Shown one piece after another: positions 37,501-52,500 of a DNA stretch of 64,000 nt. The notes beneath the pieces were generated by a model. The model was not told the origin of the DNA. It was given only the letters and a program-made list of their open reading frames with translations, and did no database searches. Position 1 is the stretch's first letter, and each line of letters starts with the position of its first letter. Location of the stretch: assembly GCF_000499845.2 (NCBI RefSeq), contig NC_023758.2, forward strand, positions 8,843,227 through 8,907,226, read 5' to 3'. The DNA is from Phaseolus vulgaris. Lineage: Eukaryota; Streptophyta; Magnoliopsida; Fabales; Fabaceae. The translations under genes were made by a program, and so were the position numbers.

Positions 37501-40500
37501 GCTTATAATTTGCTGCATTATCGGTTACAATTTGGATAAAGGTAGTTGAAATCGAGATCTTACCCATCAGAAAAATAAACATGAGTCGTAAATCGGAAGA
37601 TCGAAACATGGATCATAAGATCCTACAAATTTTATGAAATTCATAATTGAACTTGATAATATATAAAAGAGTACATAATTAATTAGATGTAAACAACACA
37701 TCCTATGATAAGAGAAACCATTTACTAATCAAAACATTGAGAAAATAATAATCTATCTAAGCCAAATAATCTTGTAAGTTAAATTCATATTCAACTTCAT
37801 GATTTCCATCTCCTTCATCATTCAAATCAGTCATGTCTAAGTCATGACTATGTAAAGATCCATCCTCCTATACTTCGATAGGAAGTTTTCATCCAAATCA
37901 AATGTTTCAGTATGCTCATGCTCATCTTCCATAATCCACTCGTCATCGGATGATTTATTAATTTGAGTTGGTTTTCTTGTTTGCTTCTTCTTAGCTAATT
38001 TGGAATTATCCATAACAAAAACAACATTAATCATTGTGCTTTGCTTTAGCCTATTTCTTCTCTTTGTGTGGACCTAAAGAAATGCAAAGACAAATATTAT
38101 AAGTAATTAGTGGATTAGTAGACTACTAATTTTATTTTAGAGATAAATTTTAAGTCAACTTACCATCTCAAAGGAACTCCAGTTACGCTCACATCCGAAA
38201 GAGCTACATGTCAAGCTCAATACATGAATGACAAACTTTTGGAGTTCTTGATACTCATCACCATAAGACTCCCACCAATCTGCTGGAGTCTTTAAATTGA
38301 TTGACCTAGTAGTCATGGGACAACCAAATTTTTTTGCTCGTTCTTTCAAATCATCAATTTGAACATCAATGGGAGTTTGTTCATCCTCATCCTCCACCAT
38401 CCTAGTTATGCATTCCATTAGACCTCGTTTCACCTCCAAATCTGCTTCAAATCCAGGACGATAATGCATTTCACGGTTAAGAAAATAACAAGCAACATGC
38501 AAAGGCCTATGGAGTTGCTTCTCCTACCTTTCATCAATGATGTTCCATAAAGGAAAATAGCTAACCAAAATATATTACATTGAATTAGTTTTTTGTTTTG
38601 AATTTCAAAATCATTATCTCAACAAACAAATAGATAAAATACCTTTTTTTGAGATTGAAAACTTTTTTGTATCTTCTCTTTAGCTTGGTCCGTTGCTTCA
38701 TAAATGAAACCCATGACTGGTTTTTGATATAAATCAACCAATCAAAGCACTTCAATGAGAGGCAATGCACCCTTCAAACACATTATGATATTCTTCCAAA
38801 AATTCTGGTATAAAGCCACATCTTCAACTATTTTTCCATCATTTGTTTTAGCAAACTTGCTAGACTTCCATTCAACACTAGTAAACATTCTAATTAAAGC
38901 TCCCTTATTCCCATGGAGGCACCCTAATGTCAAAAGAGATGTAGCAAAGCGAGTAATACCCGCCCGTACCAAATCTCTTCCCTTTGTAAAATGTTGAAGT
39001 AAAGATATTAGAGAAGATCTTGAATAAATAAAGTAGTATTTTTTTACCTTTTGGAATGGTCTCCTCATGGATTGAGATTTTCTTCTCATAATCCTCCAAC
39101 AATAAGTCCACAGAATGTGTAGCACAAGGTGTCCAAAATAACTTTTTTCTCTTTGTCATCAACGTTTGACCAACAACTTTTTAGTTTGCTGCATCAGTGA
39201 CAAGTTGAAGGACAGTCTTCCCTCACCTCTTTAACAATGTTATCCATCATCTCAAAAACTTTCCAAGCTATTTTAGATATAGCATATTCATATATGGATT
39301 TTAGAAATACAATTCCCTTAGGGTTGTTCACCAAGAAGTTTATTATTGTCCATCTTTTCTTATCAGTCCAACCATCAATCATAATTGTACATCCTGTTTT
39401 CTTCCATTTATCCTTATGTGATTGTAGAGCGAGTGATGTATTTGTAACTTCCTCCTTCAAATATTTGAATCTAATCTCATGATAGGATGAAGGTTTAAAT
39501 TCAAGACCTCTTGAAACCAAATCAAACATAACAGTGGATTCTTCACTCTTTGCCACATTGAAAGGTATAACATTGTTATAAAAGAACCTAGAAATTGCTT
39601 GTCATGCCTCCTCTCTAAGACCTTTCTTAAACATGTTGTTGATGATAACTTGTCTATTAAAAGTATTTTTGTCATTGGGGCTGTTGCTCGATTGAGTGGA
39701 CTCCTCACTGTTTTTTCTTTTCTCACCAACTTTTGCCATTTCCTCATCATCCAAACTAAGACTTGATTTCTTATTTAATTTTTGTTGCAAACCAACAACA
39801 ATTTCCCACATCTCCTTTTTAACTTCATCAGGAGCATCCTTGCATGCTCCAACATCTTTGCATGCTCCAACATCCTTTTGAGTACCAGCCAAGTGATGCT
39901 TCAATTGATAAACTCTCTCTATTAATACCTTTTTACATTATTTGCATTAAAGTTTTCTAGTATCCCCAACAACTGAGATACAATGCTTCCAAGAAACATT
40001 ACTCCTATTTCCCGAAGCATTTTAGGGAGTCACTGTCACAGGTATAGAAGTCATTTTAATGATGGAAATCTGGTATTGCAGTTTATGTTGCAATGAAAAA
40101 AAAAAACCTGATGAAAAAAAACTGCACTTGGTTACAATGAGAAAAACAAAGGAAGAAACAAAATTGAACTTTGGTTGCAGTGAAAAAAATAGAGAAAGAG
40201 ACAAAACTGCACTTTTGTTGCAATGAGAAAAACAGAGGAAGAAAGAAAATTGCACTTTGAAATGTAGTGTATGTACAGTGAAATTATAGATGAGGGAAGG
40301 AGAGAGGAGAGCGGGAGTCATGATTGCAGTGGGGAAGTTGAAAGGGAAGGAAACAATTAGTTGGCTTAAAAAAATTAATTAAATATTAATTTTGTTGGAG
40401 AGGTTGTTACGTTTTTAGTAAAATATTAAAAATTTCACTATGCAATATAAGTGGTTTCTTTCACTGTGCGGTAACTGGGTTCATTTCACTTATTTGGGCT

Positions 40501-43500
40501 TTTTATTTAAATGAGCTCATATGCTGTTGCTGCCTCCATCTTAAACAGAAACCCTAATATCAACTAGCCCATATACTGATTGTGTTGCTGCCTTCATCTT
40601 AAACAAAAAACCTAATATCAACTACCCCATCTACTGCTGCCACACCACACCCATCCTTCAACCATCGTGCCACACGTTGTCGCGTCGCGAAACTATAAGT
40701 GTTGTCGTGCTGCTACAACGATATAAGAAGCGCTGCATGTGGCGATTTCCAGCATCGCGAAACTCGACGATCCCATGCAAGTTTCGATTTGCAACGACGA
40801 CCGCACGCGATCTGCCAGAATCATATTATTCTGGTGATTGCAGATCGACACCATGAGTATACATCATATGATCTTACAATGCAACTAACGATTTTGACTA
40901 CCATGTTTTGGATGACATTCTCTTCTCTAACCTCTTCAACAACATCATCCATTTTCTTGATTTTTTTTTAGTTGTCTTGCCCATGTCAGAAGCATCAATA
41001 GACTTCAATAAGATTACCCCTTTTGACTATTTACCAGAAAATTAATATAGTCTTTCTCTTGCTATTCATCCATCCATATGTCATTATTGTACATCCAATT
41101 TTTTTTTCAAAACAGTTTATGTTCTTCCATAATCAAATTAGTCTTCTCAAATTGTTGCTTCAAATATTTCACTCTTATTTCATGATATGATGATGGCTTA
41201 AATTTGGCACCATGTTTAGCAACTAAGTCAGGCATCTTCTTAAATTCTTCATTGTTTTCTACATTAAATGGAATAACATTATTGTAGAAGAAGAAAGCAA
41301 TTTCTTGACATGCCTCCTCCCTCTCACACTTCTTGAAATGGGAATTAATAGTAGTTTGAGTGCCCCTCCTCTTGAAAATATTTGATAAGTCCCCAATCTC
41401 TTCTTGACTTGATCTTTTTCTAGTATTTTATGAATCACCCATACTACTGTCTTCTCTAGATATTGATTTCTTCATCAAATTTTGTTGCAGTGAAGTAACA
41501 ATATCCAACATTAATTTTTTAACCTCTTCGGGAATTACTACACATGCTTCCACATCCTTTGAAGTCCCTACTAGAGGGTGCTTTAATTTGAAAATTCCTC
41601 TTGTTAATACCTTTTCACAATATTTACATTTTATGTTCCTTGCTTTTCCACCAACAAAAACATAATGCTTCCACGTAGATCAATTCTTCCACTTGCCATC
41701 ATAATTATCAGCCAACACAAAAAAAAAAAACTAAAACAAAATAGAGGAACAATCCCGCGACTTGGCTAAAGTCCTATAAGACAAAAAAGCTCTCTTCCTC
41801 CAACGACAATATTGGAAAAATGAAAATAATAGAGGGAGGAGCTACGACGGGACTAGAAGAGCAATAAGGAAGGGTGTGTGAAGACGACAAGCACGATGAC
41901 AACGATAAACACATGATCTAGAATGATGATGATCTTTAACAAAAGCGAAAAAGCTGACATGGAAGACAACGAAAGGTGCGCGCGACGAAGAAGCTAGCGG
42001 CGAAGACGCAAGAAACACGATTTTAGTGACTCAAGTTTTAGAGCTCCGTGAATTGGGGCTTCTTTTACAGTTAAGATTGCGATCAATCTCATAGATTTGA
42101 TGAAACACGTTTAGACTCATTTTGAGCCTTCAAAACAACATGTAAGTGTTTTTTTTTTAAACTAGCCCGAGTAACGAAATTAGAGACAATCTTTGATCTG
42201 GCTACCTACTCGGAGGATCGTTTTGATCCGCTCAGCTAGTGATCCTCCATGCGAGTCAACACACTTTCTTTTAAAAGATTGTAAGATCGTGCGAGTATGG
42301 TTAGAAAATAGTTTTTTTTTTATATTATAATAGTTGTTAATGTTGTTCATATTGCTTTACTTGGTATAGCTACCTAGTGTAACATGTAGGAACAAGTGGA
42401 TAAACAAATGTGAGGCCTAGAGCTTATGACGCATGTACACAAGCAAGGCAACTTTTCTAAGGATATGCAAGTTCGAGAGTGTTTGCAAAGAATCCAAGAA
42501 GCATTTTGTACATGGAGTGTGGGTAACAAGGAAACAGGCAACAATGTAAAGTCCTACACTGGTTAGAACCATGCTCACTCACGGGTAGATCCAGTTAAGG
42601 GAAATTACTTCCTCCACCCCACCTTTTTGAACCTGCACCCCCATAATTGGATGAAATGATCAAATTCCCCATTCGTTTCTCCCTCACTACACCGAGACAA
42701 TTGGGTGAAATGATCGAATTTCCCATTCGCTTCTCCCTTATTGAACCCCACTATTGCTGTCGATGCTTCAACACCATCATTGCTAAAGATGAAGAGAAGG
42801 AGAACGTTGGAAAAAATCTTGTTCCATAAAGTTTTTTCTAGAACACGCACTACAAGAAAATTATGAAATAGAAACCAATTTATAGAAACCAAAATAATTA
42901 GTTGCAATAGTAACTACAGATTTTAGAAACTAAAAAGAAATTTGGTTTCTAAATTAGTTTCTATTATTTTTAAATAGTTTCTAAATTGGTATCTAATAAG
43001 CAACAAAGTTTTTCTACCAAATTTAGAAACTAAATAATTGGTAGTTAAAACCTTAGTTGCTAATTAGATACCAATTTAGAAACTATTTAACAATAATATA
43101 AAATAATAGAAACTAATTTAGAAACCAATTTTTTTTTAGTTTCTAAACTGATATCTATTTTAGTTCCTATTGTAACTAATTATTTTGGTCTCTAAAAATT
43201 GGTTTCTATTTCATGATTTTCTTGTAGTGACGTTTCATGTGTTCTAGAAAACTTATTCTAGAAGGTATTAAATACGTTTTGGAAAATTTGTTTCAGAAAT
43301 CCTGTTTTAGAAAGCTTATTTCAAAATGTATTTAATGTGTTATGGAAATCTTTTTCTAGAAATATTAATAGGTAATTCGAAAGTCACTTTAAAGAAGGGT
43401 AAAATAGTCATTTAAAAAAAATTTAAGAATGCAAGCAACAATTGCCTTCGTAAAGTAGGTTGGCCCATATCAACCTAGTCTATAAACTTATGGACTGATG

Positions 43501-46500
43501 CATTTTTAAAAATATTATATAATTTTACAAAAATGAAAAATAATATTATTTTACTATATATATATATATATATGTTAAAATTTTACAGATCAAATTCTAT
43601 ATATAAAAGTTGAAATTAATTAATCTATTTGACTTGAATTTTCAAGAGTATTTTTAATTTAGAATTCTTTTTTTATGTTCTTCTGAATTGGGTCAAAATA
43701 ACCCTCTTTGCTTGATATAGGACGGATAAAGTCAAAATGTTTGAAGTCATTTAAATTATGGATTGGATAGATACAATTTTTCATTTGGGTGGATTATTCG
43801 CTTTCTTAGCTGTACTGATGGATTTTTTTGGTTTCGGGCTTCACTAGATTTTATCGTCAATTTGTTTTTACGCCTCCGTCATTTTCTTTTATACTTTTAT
43901 AATGTTAAAGTTCCTACTTTGTCCTTGTTATAGAAGGATTGTGTAATATGGAATAAGATCTCAAAGTCACTTTAGGATTTCACAATAGAAACTTTTGGAT
44001 TGTGTAATCTAGAAGTGACTTCAGATCTGAACACCTATTTTAGATTTCACTATTAAGAAGTTATTCTAGTTAATGAACATTTTTAGATTCTATAATTTGG
44101 AAATTTTTTGGATCACGTAATCCAGAAGAAAAAACAATCGAGACCAATGTTTGTTAAACTCGGGAGTTTACTTGCACAAGTCAGCAAGTTTTGAAGAGAA
44201 GTCGAGGTATCTTGGTTGACGAATCATAATCAAAATAGATCGGAGTGAGTTGTCTCGTGGCTTGGTGGGTTGGAGGATCGTCGAAGGTTGTCAATTGTGT
44301 ACTTAACTCGTGAACAACCATTTTCGGTAAATTTTTTTGGGTATTCACTCGTTATTGTTAAGGTCTAGTGGCAAAAACGAACCCACGTACCTTCAATCGC
44401 TGTTGCCACTCGTGCTTGCCATAGTCACCATCCTCACGGTTGTCGCCCTCCCTTTCGCTGTTGTTGCACTTCACAACTGCATTCGTAGTCGCACTCATGT
44501 TTGCAATTGCATTCCCAATCGCGAGAAGCAATTGTGTTTGCATCTACCGCCGCTTGCTCTTGCCACCGATCTTCATTGCTTGCGCTGGTCGCCGTCGCTT
44601 ATGGACTGTAGCGCTTTGGCTCACCTTGTTGTTCTTTTTGTTTACCATTTCTAATCCATCACTATTGTAGTGCTCTTCTCTTTTTCTTTTGGGTGCCTTT
44701 TATAATGGCATCAAACGCTAGCGGTGAATGAAAAGGAAGTAGAAGGATTGGCCCTGCATGGAATCACTGTGTTTCTATTGATGGAAAATCAAGAAATGTA
44801 AAATGTAAATACTATGAGAAGGTCTTTACAAGCGGGATTTACATATTAAAGCATCATCTTGCAGGGACTTCAAAGGATGTTGGAGCATGTATTGTATGAA
44901 GAGGTTAAAAATTTAATGTTGGGTAATGTTTTTGTGCTGCAACAAAATTTGATGAAGAAATCTATGTCTAGAGAAGAGTAGGATAATAGTGTAAGTGATT
45001 ATGAAAATGTTGGAAAAAAGACCAACTCAAGAAGAGAGTGGGGGTGACTCATCAAGTATTTTCAAAAGAAAGGGACCTCAAACTACTATCAATTACATCT
45101 TCAAGAAATGTTATTCATTTCATGTAGCAAACAATGAAGAGTTCAGTAGGATGCTTGAGTTGGTTGCCAAACATGGTCCCAGATTTTAGCCACCGTCATA
45201 CCATGAAATTAGGGTGAAATATCTGAAACAATAGGTTGAAAAGACTAGTGGAAGAACATAAATTATTTTGGAAAAAAGAATGGCTGCATAATAACTCAAC
45301 GCAACCAACACATCTCCATCTTTGTTTTTACCTCTTTTATGTCTCAAATATCAATAAATAAATCCTTTCTTACTAACCCCAACATTAGACAGTCCACCCT
45401 TTTGCTCAATTAAATAACCCATTATTTGGCCCCATCTTGCAATATATTTCCATTGACTATGTCAAGTTAGAACGGAATTTGACAGATCCTCTGACAAAAC
45501 CCCTAGGGAGAAAATGATTTTAGAAACATCAAGGGGAATGAGACTTAAGTCACTTGCAAACAAACAAGTGACGGAAACCCAACCTTTGTGATTGGAGATA
45601 ACATGAATAAGGTTCATATGGGTAAAAACAAGACTGGTTAGTTCTCCTAGCATTAGAATTGATTTAATACTAAATTTGTCCATTCCTATGGTGTGTGAAA
45701 GTGCTAGATACTACATTATCGAGGGGGTAAACTTTGTGGTTAAAATTTTGAGGTATAAAAGTTTTACGTTTAACAATTTTTTTTAAAGTTTTCATATCCC
45801 TTATAGGTGGTATATGATTTGCAGTATACACTTGATGAAATCACCTATATGAGTGTCAAGTGTAGTTGCTTGCATCAGATCTTGGCAAGATTTTTATAGC
45901 ACTCACGAATACCGGGCACACGTATGGCCTAGTAAGCGCAACACATCGATAACAAAAAAGATTGTGGGGGTGTATTATGATTGATAAACCGCTAACAGAC
46001 GCTAAGTGTCTTGGTTCATATAGCTAGCTATACTAAGTACAATATGATAAGTTCATCAATTTGAGGACTAGTTCATATAACTTGCTATACCATCTCTGAT
46101 TATTACATCTCATATGAACCCATGATGATGAGAATCAACTAAAGGTGGCTTTTTATAATGAAGAACAAGATCATTCGCCTTCACATTTAAAGTTTTTCTT
46201 GTTAATCTTTGCAAAAGATAAAGCCCAAGCCCAAGCCCAAGAAGGCCAAAGCCCACAAAAGCCCAAAAGTCCATCCCATGAAGGGCAAGGCCAAATATTA
46301 AATAAATATTAGAAAGGTGGTTAGAGGGAAACATTAGAAACCTCTATTGTTAAAGCATCTTTTAGTCTTTAGTTAGGAGTCTTAGGGGGGGGGGGGGGGT
46401 GTTAGTAGATAGGTGTAGGAGTAGAAAAGGAGGTGCCAAAGTGAAGGAAGAGGTCACACCTTCCTCATGCTTTGTTTTAGGCGCAAATTCTAGAAGCTTT

Positions 46501-49500
46501 TTGGGAGGGAGTTTTTGAATTTGTGTAGCTTATATTTCAGCACCTTAGGCTATAAATAGAGGTGCTCTCTTTGTATTTTTCAGATTGGAATTAATCTAAG
46601 AAAACTCTACTCAAATTTTGAGTGAACTTTGGAGAGCTTTGAGCCTTCTTCTCTAGTCTTATCTTGATGGATCAATGGAGTCCTCAAGTGGCGGCATCAC
46701 TCTCATCTAGGAGCATTCCACACTTCTAGTGGCGAGATCATCCATCCTCCTTCCATCTTCATGAGCATTTCTTCTCTCCTTTCTTTCTCCTCTTTCTATT
46801 GTTTGTGTTAGCTTGTGTTCTTGAGTTTTGGTTAGATGTTCTTGCTGTTTTTATGAGTTTTTGGTTCGGCAGTTTTATAATTCTGTCCATTCATCTTGTT
46901 CCTTTGCTTTTCTTGCTCATTTGTTCGGTTCAATTTGACTACAATTGGTTCATCCAAATGAGTTTGGGATTTGGTACTAGTTTTTGGTGAGTTCTTGTCT
47001 TAGAACAATGATCCAACTCTAAGAAAAGTGTCTCTATAATGTCCAACTCAAGGTGAGTTTTTTCCTTCTATCTTTTGCAATATGTGGGGGATTGTTGTAA
47101 ATCACAGATATCGCTAAAAATGTCGCAAAAGTTAAAGTAGCGAAGTTCTTGCAACATACCAAAGTCCCGTGCACATCCTTTGGGCTTGTTGGTTTCAGAT
47201 TTAGGAGGAGGGTTTCTCGGACCCAAAATCAAATCGAAGTTGGATAGACTTTCTCCATAGTTACAAGTTGTTTCAGTGTGACCCGGTCTCCTCGAAAGTT
47301 TCAAATTCCGTGCCACCTTGATTGAAGGAGCGACTTTCTCCTTTTTTGGTGGCCTCCTCCATTTCTGGCTGGACAACACTTAAATCTGCTGGAACAAGAT
47401 TTCGTGCGCCATTGAAATTGGAAATGGAGCAATAAAAATAGCTTTCTTCTCCCTCTATAAAAAAGGGGTTCCTACGCCTTTTCAAATCACGACTCATGGC
47501 TTTTTCCTCCTTTTCTCTTCTTCTTTTTCTTTCCTTACTATTTTTTTCGGTATCCTGGGTTCTTACGCTTTAAGAGTTGCTTGTTAGTTTTGTTATCAAC
47601 GGTTTTTTCCGAGAAGTTCCTATTGTATCCTTGGAGACTTGTGCAATACACTACGGATAAGTCCTTATGGACAGTGATCACTCACTCCTCAAGAAATCAA
47701 CTTTATTCGTGCTTTTATATTTTATTTACTATAATCGTAAGGACTTATGGCTAACACTACGAACAACAACTCTACATTGGAGACATCAAACTAAACTTGG
47801 TTTAAATCATACCGATCTTGGTAATTTAAAACAAACTATGTCTAGATGTGGTAAATTATTTTTTTACTTTTATAGATTATTTTTCTATATACACTAAAGT
47901 ATATTTAATTAAACATAAGGATGGATTTTTTTATATGTTTTTAACTTATAAGGCAGAAGTAAAAAATGAATTGAATAGTAAAATTAAAAGGATTAGGTTA
48001 GATAACAATGGTTAATATGTTTTGTTTAATAATTATTGTGTTAAAGAAAATATTATTCATGAAGTAACCCCACCACCATATTCACCTGAATCTAATGGAG
48101 TTTAAGGAAAAATAGGACTATTAAAGAAATGATGAATGTTATGTTTATTAGTTATAATGTTCCTAATAATCTTTGGAGTGAATCTCAACTTATCGCATGT
48201 TTTTTTTGTAAAATAGGATACCACATAAGAAAATCGGTAATCCTATGAATTGGGGAAAGGTTATCAATCTAATATGAAACTTGGTAGTTAGAATTGAATG
48301 AATCGTAAGATTCGAATCATGACTTTCTCGATTCAAATCAGAAGATGAATCATTTTAGGATTTGAATCGTGAGATGAATCGAGTGAATAGTGGGATTCTC
48401 GATTCTGTTTCGTTATTTCCGATTCAATCAAATTCTGGAAAAATCTCAAAATGGAGAGAAAAGATCACGATTCATTAATTTTTCTTGAAAACTCCCATAA
48501 AGAAACAAATAGTTGTATAGAGATAAATGTACCCAAAAAAATCACAGATTCATAGAGATGCTTAATCGAAACATTTAATTTGTTTTGAAAAATCCCAAAA
48601 AACTTAATAAAGAAAACAAACCGTCACCGAGAGAGACAATCAATTTTCCTATAAATCAAGTCAAGAACGACAGTGGAGAAAAGGAGAGAAGAAGAAAAGT
48701 GAGGAACACGGGAAATATAAATTTACCGATGGCGGAGCAAGTGAGAAGAAGAACATTTGAAGAATTAGAAAAGTGAGAAACACGAAAAAGAAGTTCAGTC
48801 ACCAGAAAAGAGGGGATTCACCAAAGAAGAAGAAGGACCACGAGAAGAAGATCTTTGGGAGAAAAAAAATTTATTTTCTAAAGTAATTGCAGAAGCAGGT
48901 TTTTAATATTTGAACAACACCTAACCTATTATGAACCATTTTCTAAAAGACTAAACCACCTTTCAGAAAAGCTGACCTACTTTTCAGAAAAGATGACCCA
49001 CCCTTAAAATCTTTTTTTTATTATATCTTTTTTTTAAAAACTGTATTTTAAAATAAAAACTATTTATGTTATTTTTACTTTTTATAAATAATTATTTAAG
49101 TTTTTGTTTATTTTGTTTTATTATATTTTTTTTAAAAAACTGTATTTTAAAATAAAATTTGTTTATGTTTTTTTTTTTACATTTTTATAAATAATAATTT
49201 AAGTTTCTGTTTATTTTATTTTATTATATTTTTAAAAAAAATTGAATTTTAAAATAATAACTATTTATGTTATTTTTACTTTTTTATAAATAGTTATTTA
49301 AGTTTCTATTTCTTTATTTTTTATATTAAATTATTTGAGTACTTATTTGATTTTCTTATATAATATTTTTTTTAAAAAACTATATTTTAAAATAAATTCT
49401 TATATTTGTTTATTTATGTTACTTGTTTGACTTTGTTGGTAGAGAGCAAACCAAGCGAAAGAAAGAAATAGATCTTACATGTGAAAGTGTTCCCCCTCAT

Positions 49501-52500
49501 AGACTTCTAGTTAAGTGTAAATATTGTTTACATACTTGTTGGGGTGGTGTTGCAAAAATGAATCATCATCTTGCTGGTACAAAGGAAAATGTCATTGCGT
49601 GTACATCAGTTTCAGATGATATCAAAGACATGTTTATGAAGTTATTAGAAGATAAAGAAAAAAATCAAAGAAGCAAACTGTCAAGATTGTTTTGGAAAAA
49701 TGTATATCCAAGATAAGAAGGGGACATTGGAGTCATTTTCTAGGAAAGGAAAACAAAAAACCATGAATGAAATGTTTAAAGATAGAGAATTGGTGATTAC
49801 GAACATTTGCAAATGCATATACGGTAATGCTTTACCATTTAATTTGATAAGAAGTTCCTTATTTGTTGTAATGTTAAAATTTGTTGCTAAATATGAAAAG
49901 GGTCTAAAGCCTCCTACTTATTATGAAGTTAGGGTGTCTTATTTGAAAAAATTTCAGTTGTTGGGGTGGTGTTGCAAAAATGAATCATCATCTTGCTGGT
50001 ACAAAGGAAAATGTCATTGCGTGTACATCAGTTTCAGATGATTTCAAAAACATGTTTATGAAGTTATTAGAAGATAAAGAAAAAAATCAAAGAAGCAAAC
50101 CGTCAAGATTGTTTTGGAAAAATGTATATCCAAGATAAGAAGGGGACATTGGAGTCATTTTCTAGGAAAGGAAAACAAAAAACCATGAATGAAATGTTTA
50201 AAGATAGAGAATTTGTGATTACAAACATTTGCAAATGCATATACGGTAATGCTTTACCATTTAATTTGGTAAGAAGTTCCTTATTTGCTGTAATGTTAAA
50301 ATTTGTTGCTAAATATGAAAATGGTCTAAAGCCTCCTACTTATTATGAAGTTAGGGTGTCTTATTTGAAAAAAATTCAGTGGACAATATCCAAGCTAGTT
50401 TGGAGAAATATAAGGTTGAATGGGAGAAATGTGGGTGTACTTTGATGTGTGATGGTTGGACAGATGGAAAAAGGAAGGTTTCTTACCAATTTTTTTGCTG
50501 AATAGTCCAAGTGGAACACTTGGGGAGGATAATTTTGTGCAAGTTGTGACTGATGGTGCTTCTAATTTTGTGGCAACAGGAACAATGTTAGAAGAAAAGA
50601 GAACAAAACTTTTTGGTCTCCTTGTACAACTCATTGCCTTGATTTAATTCTTGAAGACATTGGTCAGCTCCCAGTATTTTATAATACCATTGCAAATACC
50701 TAAAAGATCAAAACTTTCATTTATAGGCACACATGGGTCCTAAACTTATATTGAAAGTATTCCAAAGAAAAAGTATTAGCTCGAGCAGCAGTCACGAGAT
50801 TTGCAATTTTTTTCCTTACCTACAATCCATAGCATAACAAAAAAAAGCTATTCGAGGTATGCTTGTTTCATAAGAATGGACAACAAGTAATCATGTTAGT
50901 AAAAATGAAGGTAAATAAGAGGTGAACATTTGTTTAAGTGATGATAGATTCTGGAAATCCATCCAATATTATTTGAAGTGTGTAACTTCACTTGTGAAAG
51001 TATTAAGACTTGTAGATGAGAGGCAAATCCTGTCATGCCATATATATATGAAGCTATGGATAGAGCCAAACAACAAATTGCCTCAAATTTCAAGAATGCA
51101 GACTCTCTATACAAAAAGGTGTGAAAAATAATTGATACTCGTTGCAATTTGCAATTACATAGGCCTCTTCATATTGTTGCTTACTACTTTAATCCTAAGT
51201 AAGTAACTATTATTAATTTATTATTACCTTAATCATTATTGTAAATTAATAATGATTTTTATTTCAATAATTTTTGTTTCTTTTGATCAGATTTCATTAT
51301 GACAAAAATTTCAATGCAGATAGTGAATTTTTATATGGTTTATATAAGACCATTGAAAAAATGATCCCAGATAAAAGGATTAGATTTCAACTTGACAAAT
51401 TCAAAAGAGCACAAGGATTATTTGGAAGAAGCATGACAATAGATATTAGGGATAAGAAGCATCCTCGTAAAGCATTTAATTAATCCTAAATAGTTTCATA
51501 AAAGGCATAACAATTTGGATAACAATTTATTAATGTTAGCTTTTTGTTCGAAGTTGCAGCTCTTTGGTGGAAAAGTTATGGTGGAGAGAGTAAAGAGCTA
51601 CAAAATCTAGCAATAAGAGTTTTAAGTCTAACTTGTAGTGTTACTGCGTGCGAAAGAAATTGGAGCATATTTGATAAAGAGCATACTAAAAGAAGGAATC
51701 ACTTAGAACAACAAAGATTAAATGCTCTTGTCTTTGTTAAGTATAACCTTCAACTTGAGATGAGACAAAAGGTTAGAGAGGAATAAAGGGATACTTATGA
51801 TCCTATATGTTTATCTGATATGGAGTCAGATGATGAGTGGATTACTAAAAAGGAAGATTCGTGCATACTAAATGATGTTTCATGGATGGATATACATGAA
51901 TCTATTATTCTTAAAGACGGGGCTCCAAGCAACAAAAGGAAGAGAGGTCTATGAAATTTAACTACTAAGGTTGATAGAAAGGGAAAATCTACCATAACTG
52001 CAAACAAGGTTATCAAACCCTAGGGTTAACTCGTATACCCTTACGAGTTTAAAAGTTGACTCATAAGTAAACTTGTTTTTTAGTAAACTCGCAGTAAACT
52101 CGGTCAAACTCGATGAATTCAGTGCAAACTCGCGAGTTCAAGGTTGAGTCACAGAGTCTAGAAAAAAGCCCAAAATAGTTCACATAGTTGCGTTCACGTT
52201 CTCATCTTCATCATTGTCGTCGTCTTCCTCGCCTCGCTGCATGCTGTACTGCCTCGCCTCACCGCACACCGCACCGCCTCGTCGCATGTCTCGTAGCGTC
52301 GCGCTGCACTCCTCCTCCCAGGTTTCACATTTCTTTTTTTTTTCAGGGTTTAGTAAATTAGGTTAGGACATATTGGGTTTAGGGTTAGGAATTTTTAAAT
52401 TGGGTTGGGGCTTTTTAGCTGATTGGGTTTAGGGTTATTTTTAGGTTGAGTTTGGGAATTTTTGGGTAGATTGGGAATTTTTTGACAAATGTATTTTTGG

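Noticed and set aside
44337..44654. 105-residue frame with hydrophobic stretches
   Set aside because: Non-ATG start, lies in the leader of a hAT element, no family resemblance.
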